From positions 205,949-269,948 of the forward strand of contig NZ_JMKU01000006.1 of assembly GCF_000687165.1 (NCBI RefSeq): 64,000 nt of DNA. Direction: 5' to 3'. Position numbers and translations under genes: made by a program. Of the stretch, positions 1-8,995 are shown one piece after another. A model generated the notes under the pieces. It did not search any database, was not told where the DNA came from, and saw only the letters and a list, made by a program, of their open reading frames with translations. Positions within the stretch are counted from its first letter, which is position 1, and each line of letters starts with the position of its first letter. Source of the DNA: Paracidovorax oryzae ATCC 19882 (GTDB lineage: Bacteria; Pseudomonadota; Gammaproteobacteria; Burkholderiales; Burkholderiaceae_C).

Positions 1-1
1 G

Positions 2-1654
2 CAGGCGGCCGCCCGGCGCGCACGTGCCGCGGAGGCCACGCGCTGGGGCCGGTCGGCCGTGCCGGGCGACGCCACGGCCTATGCGCCGCTGCAGATGTGC
101 CGCGAAACGCCTTACGGCACCACCTGCGAACTGCAGCCCTGGGACGCGCCGGGCACGGACAACCCCGCCGCGCGTGCCTACGCGGCCTACGGGCAGAAGC
201 GCTATGCGGATGCCATCGTGCTCGCGCGCAAGGCCGTGGCGGAACAGCCCGCCAACGCGGCCAACCAGAACCTGCTGACCATCGCGCTGGCCGCGGGCGA
301 CCGCGCAGAGCGCCAGGAGGCGCTGCAGCGCCTGGACGCAGCCCTGCAGGCCACCCCGGCGGACGCCACGCTGCTGCGGCAGCGCGCCTACCTGTACCTT
401 GCCGAAGACCGGCCGCAACTGGCGCTGCAGGATTTCGTGGCCGCGCGCAGCACCGGCGAGGCCCCGGCCACCAACGTGCTGGACGAAGCCTATGCCACCG
501 CGGCCACGGGCAACCGCCCCGCGGCCGCCGCCATGCTGCGGCAGGCCATCGACGACGCGGATGCCGGCAAGCTGCCGCTGGATGCCCAGCAGCGGTTCGA
601 CACCCGCAGCGCCGTCGGCAACTTCTCGCGCGAGTGGGGCGTGAACGCTTCGGTGGGCTACCGCGGCGCCCGTTCGGCATCCAATGCCCTGGTCGGGCAG
701 CCGGTGTCAGTGCCCGGCGATTCGGTCTTCTCCACCGCCGAGGTGTACTGGAGGCCGCCGCAGTTCCTCAATTCGAGCAACACCACCTTCGATGTCTATG
801 GCCGGGTGTCGAATACGCTGCGCAGCGGCACGGACGTGACCGGGGCCCAGGTGGTGAGCAATCCCTGCGGCGGCACGATCGATGTCGCCGAGACCCGCAC
901 CCGCGGCGTGTCGGGCCTGCCGTCCACCACCGGCGCGATCGGCGCGCGGCTGACTCCGTCGGCGTCTGCCAACCTGACCTTCGGCATCGAGCGGCAGTTC
1001 CTGCTGGGCAGCGCGTCCCGCAGCGGAGCGCTCAACCCCGCGGCGGACGACGTGCGCTGCCAGCTGAACAACCAGGCCAGCGCCGTCAACTACCAGTCCA
1101 GCCGGGGCACCGGCGGCTGGCAGGCCTACATGCTCTACGGCTTCTACGACGGCACGGGCCTGCGCCTGGATGCGAGCGACTGGTTCACGATGGAAGGCTA
1201 CCTGCAGGCCGGCTACACCCTGCTGGACACGCCCGTGCGCTACGCCGTGCGCAACACCTCGGGCGATGTCCTGTCCACCGGCGAGGGCCGCCTGAAGCGG
1301 GGGCAGGGCTTCGTCGCCGGGGAGGTGCGCGCCGGCCGCAGCTTCCTCACGCCCTACAGCGACCGCCTGGTCATCTTCCCGCACCTCAGCGTGGCCGCGG
1401 ACTGGTATTCCAACCGCAACCGCGCCTCCGGTGTTCCCGTGGCGGGCTTCGGCTCCTTCGACCTGGCAGGCAATGGCCGCTCCTGGTCGGTGTCGGCCGG
1501 CCCCGGCGTGAACTTCCGCTACTGGCTCGCGGGCGACCGCTATACCGCCCAGCGCTCGCACATCGACTGGAGCCTGCAGTACCGCGCCAACCTCGGCGGC
1601 GGCGACGCGAGCCGCGCGCGCGGCGTGTTCATGAACCTGTCCTATTCCTACTGA
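2..1654 (+). CDS. TPR/beta-barrel outer-membrane polysaccharide export protein, NfrA-like C-terminus (5' partial)
   Basis: The frame is open from base 2, so the N-terminus lies outside the window. The visible part starts with TPR-like helical repeats (about residues 50-170 of the visible chain). A long alternating polar/aromatic region rich in Gly and Tyr follows, ending in an aromatic terminus (SYSY), as outer-membrane beta-barrels do. The barrel resembles the C-terminal domain of the phage N4 adsorption protein NfrA. TPR-plus-barrel proteins commonly export polysaccharide across the outer membrane. It ends 10 bases before the SGNH gene and probably starts or continues a polysaccharide export/modification operon running to 6081. 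The substrate is unknown. Confidence 0.7.
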   Translation, partial: QAAARRARAAEATRWGRSAVPGDATAYAPLQMCRETPYGTTCELQPWDAPGTDNPAARAYAAYGQKRYADAIVLARKAVAEQPANAANQNLLTIALAAGDRAERQEALQRLDAALQATPADATLLRQRAYLYLAEDRPQLALQDFVAARSTGEAPATNVLDEAYATAATGNRPAAAAMLRQAIDDADAGKLPLDAQQRFDTRSAVGNFSREWGVNASVGYRGARSASNALVGQPVSVPGDSVFSTAEVYWRPPQFLNSSNTTFDVYGRVSNTLRSGTDVTGAQVVSNPCGGTIDVAETRTRGVSGLPSTTGAIGARLTPSASANLTFGIERQFLLGSASRSGALNPAADDVRCQLNNQASAVNYQSSRGTGGWQAYMLYGFYDGTGLRLDASDWFTMEGYLQAGYTLLDTPVRYAVRNTSGDVLSTGEGRLKRGQGFVAGEVRAGRSFLTPYSDRLVIFPHLSVAADWYSNRNRASGVPVAGFGSFDLAGNGRSWSVSAGPGVNFRYWLAGDRYTAQRSHIDWSLQYRANLGGGDASRARGVFMNLSYSY

Positions 1655-1664
1655 GACTTTCTCC

Positions 1665-2675
1665 ATGACGACGATTCCGTCCGCTTTCCCGTTGCGTGCC
1701 ATGGGCCACTCCCTGCGCCGGCGCTCCCTGCTGGCCTGGCCGCTGGCGCTCGCGCTGCCCGTCGCAGCCCAGCAGCAGACGGCGACGCTGGCCGTGACGG
1801 GCAAGGACAACTATCTTTTCGCAGGCTGGGGCAATGCGGCCACGCCGGACTGGGCCGGCATCGATGCCACGGTCGCCCGCGTGGCCGACGTGCGGCGCAG
1901 GCTGGCGGCGAAAGGCATCCTGCTGGTGGCGCCCGTGCTTCCCGACAAGATGGTGATCTACGAGGACAAGCTGCCCGACGGCATGGCCCTCGTGCCCGAA
2001 ATGCGCACCCGCTATGCACGCATCGTCGAGAAAATGCGCGCCGCGGACATCCCCACCTTCGACGATGAAACGCCCCTGCGCGCGTTGCGTACGGCAGGGC
2101 AGCCCGTCTACTACCGCACGGACCAGCACTGGGCCCAGCCCGCGGCGGACGCCACGGCCCAGGCCACCGCCGACCTGATCCGCAGCCTGGTGCCGAAGCT
2201 GGCCGGCGATCCGGGCACGGGGTTGCCCCTGGGCAGCCTGTCCAACGAGCGCCGCTACGGCGACCTGGCGGACCGCTTCCTCTCGCCGGAGCAGCGCAAG
2301 GCCGTCGGGCGGGAGACCTTCACCGTGCGCCGCGCGGTGGAAGCCGACAGCCTGCTGGCCGACATCCCCGCGCCCGTGCACGTGACGGGCAACAGCATGG
2401 TGCAGCCGTACTTCGGCTTCGCCCAGAAACTCTCGAACCTGCTCGACCGGCGTGTCTCGGTGAACTGGAAGCCGGGCGACGTGGGCTTCTGGTCCGTCTT
2501 GATGGAGTACCTGGAATCGGAAGGCTTCCGCAAGCAGCCGCCGCAGGTGCTCGTCTGGCAGCTGTTCGAGCCCAACTTCCACCTGGGGCCCGATGCCCGT
2601 GGCCTCTGGGACGGCCCGGCGCTCATCAGCGATGCGGACTGGAACCGCAGGCTCCAGGCCGCGCTGGGCGGCTGA
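1665..2675 (+). CDS. AlgJ/AlgX-like SGNH-fold periplasmic acetyltransferase-family protein
   Basis: A 336-residue exported protein of the AlgX/AlgJ SGNH family, which takes part in acylation of exopolysaccharide in the periplasm. Visible signatures are a YRTDQHW block (Asp153 and His155, the usual catalytic Asp-x-His pair) and a GNS box (Ser244) in the place of the GDS nucleophile. The first ATG is at 1665, but Met13 at 1701 gives a cleaner signal peptide (RRR, then Leu/Ala-rich, then VAAQ), so the true start may be 1701. It lies in tandem with a second SGNH gene and an MBOAT gene, the alginate-acetylation arrangement. Confidence 0.75.
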   Translation: MTTIPSAFPLRAMGHSLRRRSLLAWPLALALPVAAQQQTATLAVTGKDNYLFAGWGNAATPDWAGIDATVARVADVRRRLAAKGILLVAPVLPDKMVIYEDKLPDGMALVPEMRTRYARIVEKMRAADIPTFDDETPLRALRTAGQPVYYRTDQHWAQPAADATAQATADLIRSLVPKLAGDPGTGLPLGSLSNERRYGDLADRFLSPEQRKAVGRETFTVRRAVEADSLLADIPAPVHVTGNSMVQPYFGFAQKLSNLLDRRVSVNWKPGDVGFWSVLMEYLESEGFRKQPPQVLVWQLFEPNFHLGPDARGLWDGPALISDADWNRRLQAALGG

Positions 2676-2678
2676 GCC

Positions 2679-3788
2679 ATGGAAGCACCCAAGACCCCGC
2701 CGGACGGCGACCGCTGGGCCGGCCACCGGTGGTTCGCCATCGCGGTGGCCCTGGTGCTGGCCGCGGGCTGTGCCTGGAGCGCGGCGCGCCTGGCCCGCAT
2801 GCAGATCGATCCTGCCGAATGGCAGCCGGACCACTGGGTGGACGGCCAGGCCGGCAACCAGCTCAACCGGGCACTGGGCACGCTGCCGGGCCAGGGCCGC
2901 ATCGACCTGTGGAGCGCGGCGTTGCGCTACCGGCTCCTGGGCGACCTGGGGCCGCAGGTGCGGGAAGGCTGCCCGGGCTGGCTGTTCTACCGCGACGGCC
3001 TGCAGCCGCAGCCCGGCCAGGGCGATGCCTTCTCGCAACGCCTGAAGCTCATGCGCCACTGGACGGCCCGGCTCGGCCAAGCGGGCATCCGCACCGTGGT
3101 CGCCGTCGTGCCCGACAAGTCGCGCATCGAATCCGCGCACCTGTGCGGCCTGGAGGTGTCCCGGCCCCTGCAGGCCCGGCTGGATGCCTGGCAGCAGGCG
3201 CTGGCTGCCGGCGGCGTTCCCTTCGCGGACCTGCGCCCGGCGCTGTCCAGCCTGCCCCAGGCCTTCTACCGCACGGACGTCCACATGGCGCCCCGGGGAG
3301 CGGAAGCCGCGGCGGCCCGCGCGGCCGAGGTGGCGCTGCCGCTCCTGGGAGGGCCGGGCGGCCAGGTGTTCGAGGCACAGCGGGGCACGGCGCCCGAGCC
3401 GCGCATGGGCGACCTCATCGTGCTGGCCGGCCTGGAGCATGCGCCGGACGGCTGGCGCCCGCCCGTGGAGCGTGTCGTGCCCGACCGCGTGCGGCCAGTG
3501 CACGCGGTCGGGCTGCTGGACGAAGGCCCGCAGGCCGAGGTGCTGCTGCTGGGCGACTCCAACGGCCTGCGCAGCGATTTCGCGGAGCGCCTGGGCCGGC
3601 GGCTGGGGCGGGAGGTGTGGAACCAGAGCCAGGACGGCGGTTATTTCGCGGGCGCGATGCTCTCGGCGCTGGCCCGGCAGGAGCGCTGGCCCGCCGGCGT
3701 CCGGCTGGTGGTCTGGCAGTTCTCCGAGCTCTCGCTCTCGCTGCCGCTGAGCGCCGAGGAACGGCGGGCACTGGCCGCGCTGCCCTGA
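2679..3788 (+). CDS. Second AlgJ-like SGNH-fold polysaccharide acyltransferase-family protein
   Basis: This 369-residue protein has one N-terminal membrane anchor (about residues 17-36) and then an SGNH/AlgJ-type periplasmic domain. Catalytic signatures are YRTDVH (Asp200, His202) and GDSN with nucleophile Ser294. The family takes an acyl group delivered through an MBOAT protein and places it on a polysaccharide, or supports that step. It starts 4 bases after the previous stop and is followed 10 bases later by the MBOAT gene, so co-translation is likely. Two SGNH proteins beside one MBOAT parallels AlgJ and AlgX beside AlgI. Confidence 0.78.
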   Translation: MEAPKTPPDGDRWAGHRWFAIAVALVLAAGCAWSAARLARMQIDPAEWQPDHWVDGQAGNQLNRALGTLPGQGRIDLWSAALRYRLLGDLGPQVREGCPGWLFYRDGLQPQPGQGDAFSQRLKLMRHWTARLGQAGIRTVVAVVPDKSRIESAHLCGLEVSRPLQARLDAWQQALAAGGVPFADLRPALSSLPQAFYRTDVHMAPRGAEAAAARAAEVALPLLGGPGGQVFEAQRGTAPEPRMGDLIVLAGLEHAPDGWRPPVERVVPDRVRPVHAVGLLDEGPQAEVLLLGDSNGLRSDFAERLGRRLGREVWNQSQDGGYFAGAMLSALARQERWPAGVRLVVWQFSELSLSLPLSAEERRALAALP

Positions 3789-3798
3789 CCGAGCCGCC

Positions 3799-5376
3799 AT
3801 GCTGTTCAACTCCTACCTGTTCCTCTTCCTCTTCCTGCCCGTGGCGCTGGCGGGCTACTACGCGCTGGGCGCCGTCCGCCTGCGGTGGGCGGCCCTGTGG
3901 CTCTGCGTGGTGTCGTTCGTGTTCTACGGCTGGTGGAACCCCCGCTTCGTGGTACTGCTGGCAGCCTCGATCGCCTTCAACTACCTGGTGAGCCTGCTCA
4001 TCGTGCGCAGCGCACCCCGGCCCCGCATGCAGTGGTGGACGGTGGCCTTCGGCATCGCCTGCAACCTGGCGCTGCTGTTCCATTACAAGTACTTCGCCGC
4101 GCTGCTCGGCCTGCTGCGGGAGTGGGGCGTGGGGCAGGGCCCGGTGCAGGACATCCTGCTGCCGCTCGGGATCTCGTTCTTCACCTTCACCCAGATCGGC
4201 TACCTCCTGGATTGCAAGGCAGGCATGGTCAAGTCGCCCAGCCTGCTCAACCACACGCTGTTCGTCACCTTCTTCCCGCACCTGATCGCGGGGCCGGTGC
4301 TGCACCACAAGGAAATGATGCCGCAGTTCGCCGATGCGCAGAACTACCGCTTCCGGGCGGAGAACCTGTCGATCGGCGGCACGCTGTTCGTGATCGGCCT
4401 GGCCAAAAAGGTGCTGCTGGCCGACACCATCGCGCCCTATGCCGATGCGGGGTTCGCCGCGCCCGCGCAACTGGGGTTCTGGGGGGCCTGGGGCACCAGC
4501 CTGGCCTATGCCATGCAGCTGTACTTCGACTTCTCGGGCTATTCGGACATGGCGCTGGGCCTGGCGAAGATGTTCGGCATCCGCTTTCCGCTGAACTTCA
4601 ATTCGCCGTTCAAGGCCCCCTGCATCATCGAATACTGGTCGCGCTGGCACATGACGCTCACGCGCTATCTCACCGCCTACCTGTACTACCCCATGGCCAT
4701 GCAGCTGTCGCGGTGGCGCAGCCGGCGCGGCTTGGCCGTCGGCTCCGCGGGCAGCCGCACGCCCGGCGGCTTCGCCATGATGATCGCCGTGCCCACGCTC
4801 TACACCATGGGCCTGGCCGGCATCTGGCACGGCGCGGGCCTGCAGTTCTTCATCTATGGCCTGCTGCACGGCAGCTACCTGTGCGTGAACCACGCCTGGC
4901 GCATCGTGGCGGGCGGGCGCATCGCGCCCTCCAGGGCGTGGAGCCGCTGGCTGTGGCGTGCCTTCTGCGTGCTGCTGACCTTCGTGGCCGTGATGGTGGC
5001 GCATGCGTTCTTCCGAGCCGCCCATGTGCAGGATGCGCTGGACCTGCTGCGCGGCATGGCCGGCCTGCGGGGCGTGGAGCCGCTGGGCAGCGGGCTGGAG
5101 CTGGCGTGGTCCGGTGAACTGCCGTGGCGGGTGCTCGCCGGCCGGCACCTGCAGGCCGTGTACCTGGTGCTGCTGCTGGCGATCGTGTGGCTGGCCCCGA
5201 ATTCGCACCAGATCCTCGGACACTTCTCTCCCGCGCTCGCGCGCCCGCAGGAAGCCCGGCCGGCATGGATGCGCTGGCGGCCGAACGCCGCATGGCTCGC
5301 CGCCATCCTGGCCGTGCTGTTCCTGTGCCTGGCCAACCTGCACCGGGAAACGCGTTTCCTCTACTTCCAGTTCTGA
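3799..5376 (+). CDS. MBOAT-family membrane O-acyltransferase (AlgI-like)
   Basis: A polytopic 525-residue membrane protein that starts MLFNSYLFLFLFLPV, typical of AlgI/PatA-type proteins. The MBOAT core is visible: WSRWHMTLTRYL with His284 and GIWHGAGLQFFIYGLLHG with His344, the invariant histidine. The family moves an activated acyl group across the inner membrane to periplasmic SGNH acyltransferases. In alginate systems the donor is acetyl-CoA; DltB, a relative, takes D-Ala from a carrier protein. A DltA-like ligase and carrier protein are encoded just downstream on the other strand, so the donor here may be carrier-bound. Confidence 0.88.
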   Translation: MLFNSYLFLFLFLPVALAGYYALGAVRLRWAALWLCVVSFVFYGWWNPRFVVLLAASIAFNYLVSLLIVRSAPRPRMQWWTVAFGIACNLALLFHYKYFAALLGLLREWGVGQGPVQDILLPLGISFFTFTQIGYLLDCKAGMVKSPSLLNHTLFVTFFPHLIAGPVLHHKEMMPQFADAQNYRFRAENLSIGGTLFVIGLAKKVLLADTIAPYADAGFAAPAQLGFWGAWGTSLAYAMQLYFDFSGYSDMALGLAKMFGIRFPLNFNSPFKAPCIIEYWSRWHMTLTRYLTAYLYYPMAMQLSRWRSRRGLAVGSAGSRTPGGFAMMIAVPTLYTMGLAGIWHGAGLQFFIYGLLHGSYLCVNHAWRIVAGGRIAPSRAWSRWLWRAFCVLLTFVAVMVAHAFFRAAHVQDALDLLRGMAGLRGVEPLGSGLELAWSGELPWRVLAGRHLQAVYLVLLLAIVWLAPNSHQILGHFSPALARPQEARPAWMRWRPNAAWLAAILAVLFLCLANLHRETRFLYFQF

Positions 5377-5391
5377 CCCACGGACCCGCAC

Positions 5392-6081
5392 ATGCCTGCT
5401 TCTCCTTTCTTGCTTCGCCGACTGGCCGCCGCCTTGTCCCTCGGCCTCGCCGCGGCGGGGGCGGGCGCCCAGGAAGGCGTGCTGTCGCAGCTCTATGCCG
5501 CGCGCCCGCCGGCCGGCGCCGCCTTCGTCCGGGTGGCCAATCCCTTGCCCGGCACGCTGCTGGTGCGCGTGGCCGAGGGAGAGGCCCAGCGCATCGGTGG
5601 AGAGACCCCTGCCACCAGCTACGCCATCGTGGGCGGCGGCAAGGCATTCCCGGTGGTGGTGGACGGCCGGCCCGCGGCCAGCCTGGAGGTGCGGCCCGGC
5701 AGCTTCAGCACGCTCGTGCTGCACCGCGAGGGCGGCAAATACGCCTTCACACCCATCGACGACACGACGGACACGCAGGATGCCCTGAAGGCGGAACTGC
5801 GCTTCTACAACCTCGCGCAAGGCTGCGGCGCGGCTCAGCTGGTGCTGTCGCCCGCGGGTACGCCGGTCTTCCGCGACGTGGCCCCGGACACCTCGGCCGC
5901 GCGGCAGGTGAACCCGGTGCAGGCCCAGCTGTCGGCCCGCTGCGGCGATGCGGCGGCCACGGCCGCCCGGGCGCTGCCGCCGCTGCAGGCCGGCGACCAT
6001 CTCAGCCTCTTCCTGACCGGGCCGGCAGGCCGGCCGGTGCTCGCCATGCAGCCCAGCCGCACGGACAGCGTCAGGCGTTGA
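5392..6081 (+). CDS. AlgF-like periplasmic protein
   Basis: A 229-residue exported protein with a clear signal peptide (Ala/Leu-rich, ending AGAQ near residue 28). The remainder resembles AlgF: an opening LYAARPPAGAAFVRVANP block, two successive beta-domains, and a central NPVQAQLS segment comparable to the NPVKVSL of AlgF. AlgF is needed for alginate acetylation and bridges AlgJ and AlgX. It closes the plus-strand operon and overlaps the convergent ligase gene by 11 bases at the 3' ends. Similarity is judged by eye, so membership is probable, not proven. Confidence 0.65.
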   Translation: MPASPFLLRRLAAALSLGLAAAGAGAQEGVLSQLYAARPPAGAAFVRVANPLPGTLLVRVAEGEAQRIGGETPATSYAIVGGGKAFPVVVDGRPAASLEVRPGSFSTLVLHREGGKYAFTPIDDTTDTQDALKAELRFYNLAQGCGAAQLVLSPAGTPVFRDVAPDTSAARQVNPVQAQLSARCGDAAATAARALPPLQAGDHLSLFLTGPAGRPVLAMQPSRTDSVRR

Positions 6082-7510
6082 GCGCCTGGTAGATCTCCGC
6101 CAGCTTCGCGCGGTCGATCTTGTAGTTGACCGACACCGGCAGGCGCGCGCAGGGCAGCAGTTCAGTGGGCAGCATGTAGTGCGGCAGCCGCACGGCCAGC
6201 AGGTCCTTCCAGCCCTTCAGTTCCGCCGGCAGGCCGGGTACGCCGTCGCCGGTCTCCACGAAGGCGACGAGGCGCGCCACCGTGCCGTTCGGCCGGCGCA
6301 GGGCCACGGCGGCACCGGCGCGCGCGCCCGGCAACGTGGCGAGCGCCGCGTCCACCTCCAGCAACTCCAGCCGGTATCCGTTGAGCTTGATCTGGTCGTC
6401 GATACGGCCCTGGCAGAACAGCATGCCGCCGTCCGCCTCAGTGCCCAGGTCGCCCGTGCGGAAGCCGCGCTGGCCATCCCGCACGAACATGCGAGTGGCA
6501 TTGAGGTCCGGCCGGTTGATGTAGCCCCGCATCACGTGCGGACCCACGATGCAGAGCTCGCCGCCGTCGCTGTACACCAGCGAATCGCGCTTGGCATGTC
6601 CGATCGGCATCACCGCATCGGTGGCCAGCAGCGCATCGTCCACGCGCAGCAGCGTGGTGGCCACGGTGGCCTCGGTCGGGCCGTAGGTGTTGAGGATCGG
6701 CACGCCGGGAAAGCGCTTGCGCAACTGGCGCGCCAGTGGCACCGGCAGCGGTTCCCCGCAGAACAGGAAGGTGCGCAGCGAGGGCAGGGCGGCCTGGGAG
6801 AACGCGGGGTTGATCAGCTGCTGCTGTGCGAACGACGGCGTGGACACCCAGGTCGTCGCCCGGTGGCGCGCGATGAGCGCCGCTACCTCCTGCGACGAGG
6901 CCGCGCGCGCCCGGTCCAGCATCAGGATGCTGCCGCCCAGCGCCAGCGTGCCGAACACGTCGTAGAGCGACACGTCGAAGCTGAACACCGTGTGGTTGAG
7001 GAAGACCGGCGCCGGACCGAGATCGAAATCCAGCCGCATCCAGTCGATCAGGCCCCGCACTCCCTCGCGCCCGATCTGCACGCCCTTGGGCTGCCCGGTC
7101 GTGCCCGAGGTGAACATGATGTAGCCGAGATCCTTCTCCGCCAGCTCCGGGGCCCGGCCGGGGCGCAGCACCTCGAAGCGGCCGGCGGCGGCGTCGAACA
7201 TCAGGTGGGCGTCGAGCGTGGCGATAATGCTGTGCAGCCGCTCGGCCGGATAGACGGCATCGACCGGCACGAACGGGGCCTTCTGCATCAGCGCGCCGGC
7301 CAGGGCCACCATGAATGCGGCCTCCTTGTGGCCGCGGATGACGATGGGCGCACCGGCCTCCAGGCCGAGAGCCCGGGCTTCCCGGCACCAGGCCGCGGCC
7401 TCGGCCTGCAGCGCCTTCCAGCTCAGGCTGCGGTCGTGGGCGATCACGGCCAGCGCATCGGGCCGCACGGACGTGTCCCGGAATTCCCCGGAGTCGAAAT
7501 CAAAATGCAT
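6071..7510 (-). CDS. DltA-like amino acid:carrier protein ligase (adenylation enzyme)
   Basis: A 479-residue stand-alone adenylation enzyme that activates a carboxylic acid with ATP and loads it on a carrier protein. Core motifs are FTSGTTGQPKG (133-143), NTYGPTE (274-280), FRTGD and GRIDDQIKLNGYRLE, with the late catalytic lysine in NYKIDRAKL. Several blocks match DltA closely, including FCGE with Cys251, which in DltA helps define the D-alanine pocket. The substrate could therefore be D-Ala or another small amino acid. Stand-alone prolyl ligases of pyrrole pathways are an alternative because an acyl-CoA dehydrogenase gene is linked. It lies 18 bases downstream of the carrier gene. Confidence 0.8.
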   Translation of the reverse strand: MHFDFDSGEFRDTSVRPDALAVIAHDRSLSWKALQAEAAAWCREARALGLEAGAPIVIRGHKEAAFMVALAGALMQKAPFVPVDAVYPAERLHSIIATLDAHLMFDAAAGRFEVLRPGRAPELAEKDLGYIMFTSGTTGQPKGVQIGREGVRGLIDWMRLDFDLGPAPVFLNHTVFSFDVSLYDVFGTLALGGSILMLDRARAASSQEVAALIARHRATTWVSTPSFAQQQLINPAFSQAALPSLRTFLFCGEPLPVPLARQLRKRFPGVPILNTYGPTEATVATTLLRVDDALLATDAVMPIGHAKRDSLVYSDGGELCIVGPHVMRGYINRPDLNATRMFVRDGQRGFRTGDLGTEADGGMLFCQGRIDDQIKLNGYRLELLEVDAALATLPGARAGAAVALRRPNGTVARLVAFVETGDGVPGLPAELKGWKDLLAVRLPHYMLPTELLPCARLPVSVNYKIDRAKLAEIYQALNA

Positions 7511-7528
7511 GGCGGGGTGCGGCTGCGT

Positions 7529-7762
7529 TCAGCAGTGGGCCGCGACGTAGGTGGACAGCGCGCGCAGCGAGCGCAGGTGCTCCTCCACCTCGGTGATCGG
7601 CACCGTGCAGCCGAAGCGCCCCTCGATGGCCAGCATGAGATCGACGGCAGCGACCGAGTCGAGCAGGCCGGACTCCAGCAGCAGCGTATCGGGAGCGACT
7701 TTCTTGAGCACGGCGGCCTGGATCATGTCCGCCAGCTGGGCTTCGATTTCGGAGGGTGTCAT
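7529..7762 (-). CDS. Acyl/peptidyl carrier protein (DltC-like)
   Basis: A 77-residue acidic four-helix carrier protein. The phosphopantetheine serine is Ser36 in ESGLLDSVAAVDLML, the usual DS motif. It would hold the acyl group activated by the neighbouring ligase and present it to the dehydrogenase and possibly the MBOAT. The ATG at 7762 is chosen because the protein begins exactly at helix 1 (TPSEIEAQLADMI); the open frame upstream of it has no family resemblance. It lies between the ligase and dehydrogenase genes on the same strand. Confidence 0.85.
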   Translation of the reverse strand: MTPSEIEAQLADMIQAAVLKKVAPDTLLLESGLLDSVAAVDLMLAIEGRFGCTVPITEVEEHLRSLRALSTYVAAHC

Positions 7763-7818
7763 GGTGAGAAAAGGCGGTATCGGTGGACGAAGCAGGGAAA
7801 GTAAAGGCGGCGGCGGGC

Positions 7819-8991
7819 TCAGATATCGCGCCCGAGCGGTACGCCCAGCGCGACCGGGGCGATGTTGCCGAGAATGCGGTCGTCGTTGACCATCACCATC
7901 GCGGAATGGGCGTCGCGGACGTGCCGGCTGAGGTAGAACTCGCCGGCATCTTCCATGTACCCCTGGATGCCGCAGATGCGCAGCGCGATGTCGGTGATGC
8001 GCACGACCAGTTCGGACGCGCCCACCTTCAACGCGTTGTAGCTCACCAGCCGTTCGTGGGCCGTGGCCCGGGCCGCTGCATCCTCGTACAGCGCCACATT
8101 GGCGGCCAGCAGGGCGCGGAACTGCTGCACGAGGCTCTCGCCCTCGGCCAGCCGCAGGTTGGCGACAGGGTTGGGCGGCTGGCCGTTGCGGTTGCGCATG
8201 CGCAGGAATGCCTGGGCGCGCGACAGCGCCGACACCGCGATGCCCAGCCAGACAGCGCCCAGCAGGATGTGGGACGTCGGCAACATCGCCTCCGACATCG
8301 CCTTGGCAAAGGGCCCGTCGAAGACCTGCTCCGCGCCGCATTCCGCATGGAGGTCGAACCGGTCGGTGCAGGCTCCACGCATGCCCATGGGATTCCAGCG
8401 CCCCTGGGGCGTGAGCTGGAACTGCCCGTGCATGACCGCGACCAGCTGCTGGTCGGAAGGAGCTGCGTCTTCCTCGCGCCGCGCGGACACCAGGATCACG
8501 TCGGCGGCACGTGCGTAGGAAATGACCGAGCCCTGCTTGTCCAGGTGCACGGCGTCGCCCCGGCGGTCCAGGAAACAGGCGCTGGTGCGGATGGAGCCTC
8601 CCGTCGCACCTTCGGTGGTGGCCGACGCGACCAGGTACTGCTCCCGCACCATGCGCCCCAGCAGGTCCTGGTGCCATGCGCTCTCGCCGGCCTGCCGCAC
8701 CGCCACGGCCGCCTGCGAATGGTGCATCGCGAAGATCAGTCCGGTGGAAGCGCACGACTCCGACAGTTCACGGCAGAGGTTCGCCACCGCGCGCAGGGAC
8801 CATTCCGGGCCGCCATACCGGCGCGGCACGAGCAGGCCCAGCCACTCCTGGCCGCGCAGGCTGTCCAGCGCCTCCAGGGGCAGGCGCCCTTCCCGGTCCA
8901 CGGCGTCTGCGTGTGAGGCCGCGACGGCGCAAGGCGAAGGGCTGTCCGGCGCGCCGGGCGCGGCATCTGCGGTGGTGTCTGCGAGGCCCAT
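7819..8991 (-). CDS. Acyl-CoA dehydrogenase-fold flavoenzyme, probably acting on a carrier-bound acyl group
   Basis: A 390-residue protein of the acyl-CoA dehydrogenase superfamily. Signatures include LGLLVPRRYGG near the N-terminus, a central beta-domain (SATTEGATGGS) and a C-terminal helical domain ending GIQGYMEDAGEFYLSRHVRDA. It would oxidise an acyl chain using FAD. First gene of a three-gene operon with the carrier protein and ligase, so its substrate is more likely an acyl-carrier thioester than a CoA ester. In pyrrole pathways such a trio turns prolyl-carrier into pyrrolyl-carrier; whether that happens here cannot be read from the sequence. A nested dyad lies directly upstream. Confidence 0.72.
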   Translation of the reverse strand: MGLADTTADAAPGAPDSPSPCAVAASHADAVDREGRLPLEALDSLRGQEWLGLLVPRRYGGPEWSLRAVANLCRELSESCASTGLIFAMHHSQAAVAVRQAGESAWHQDLLGRMVREQYLVASATTEGATGGSIRTSACFLDRRGDAVHLDKQGSVISYARAADVILVSARREEDAAPSDQQLVAVMHGQFQLTPQGRWNPMGMRGACTDRFDLHAECGAEQVFDGPFAKAMSEAMLPTSHILLGAVWLGIAVSALSRAQAFLRMRNRNGQPPNPVANLRLAEGESLVQQFRALLAANVALYEDAAARATAHERLVSYNALKVGASELVVRITDIALRICGIQGYMEDAGEFYLSRHVRDAHSAMVMVNDDRILGNIAPVALGVPLGRDI

Positions 8992-8995
8992 TGCT

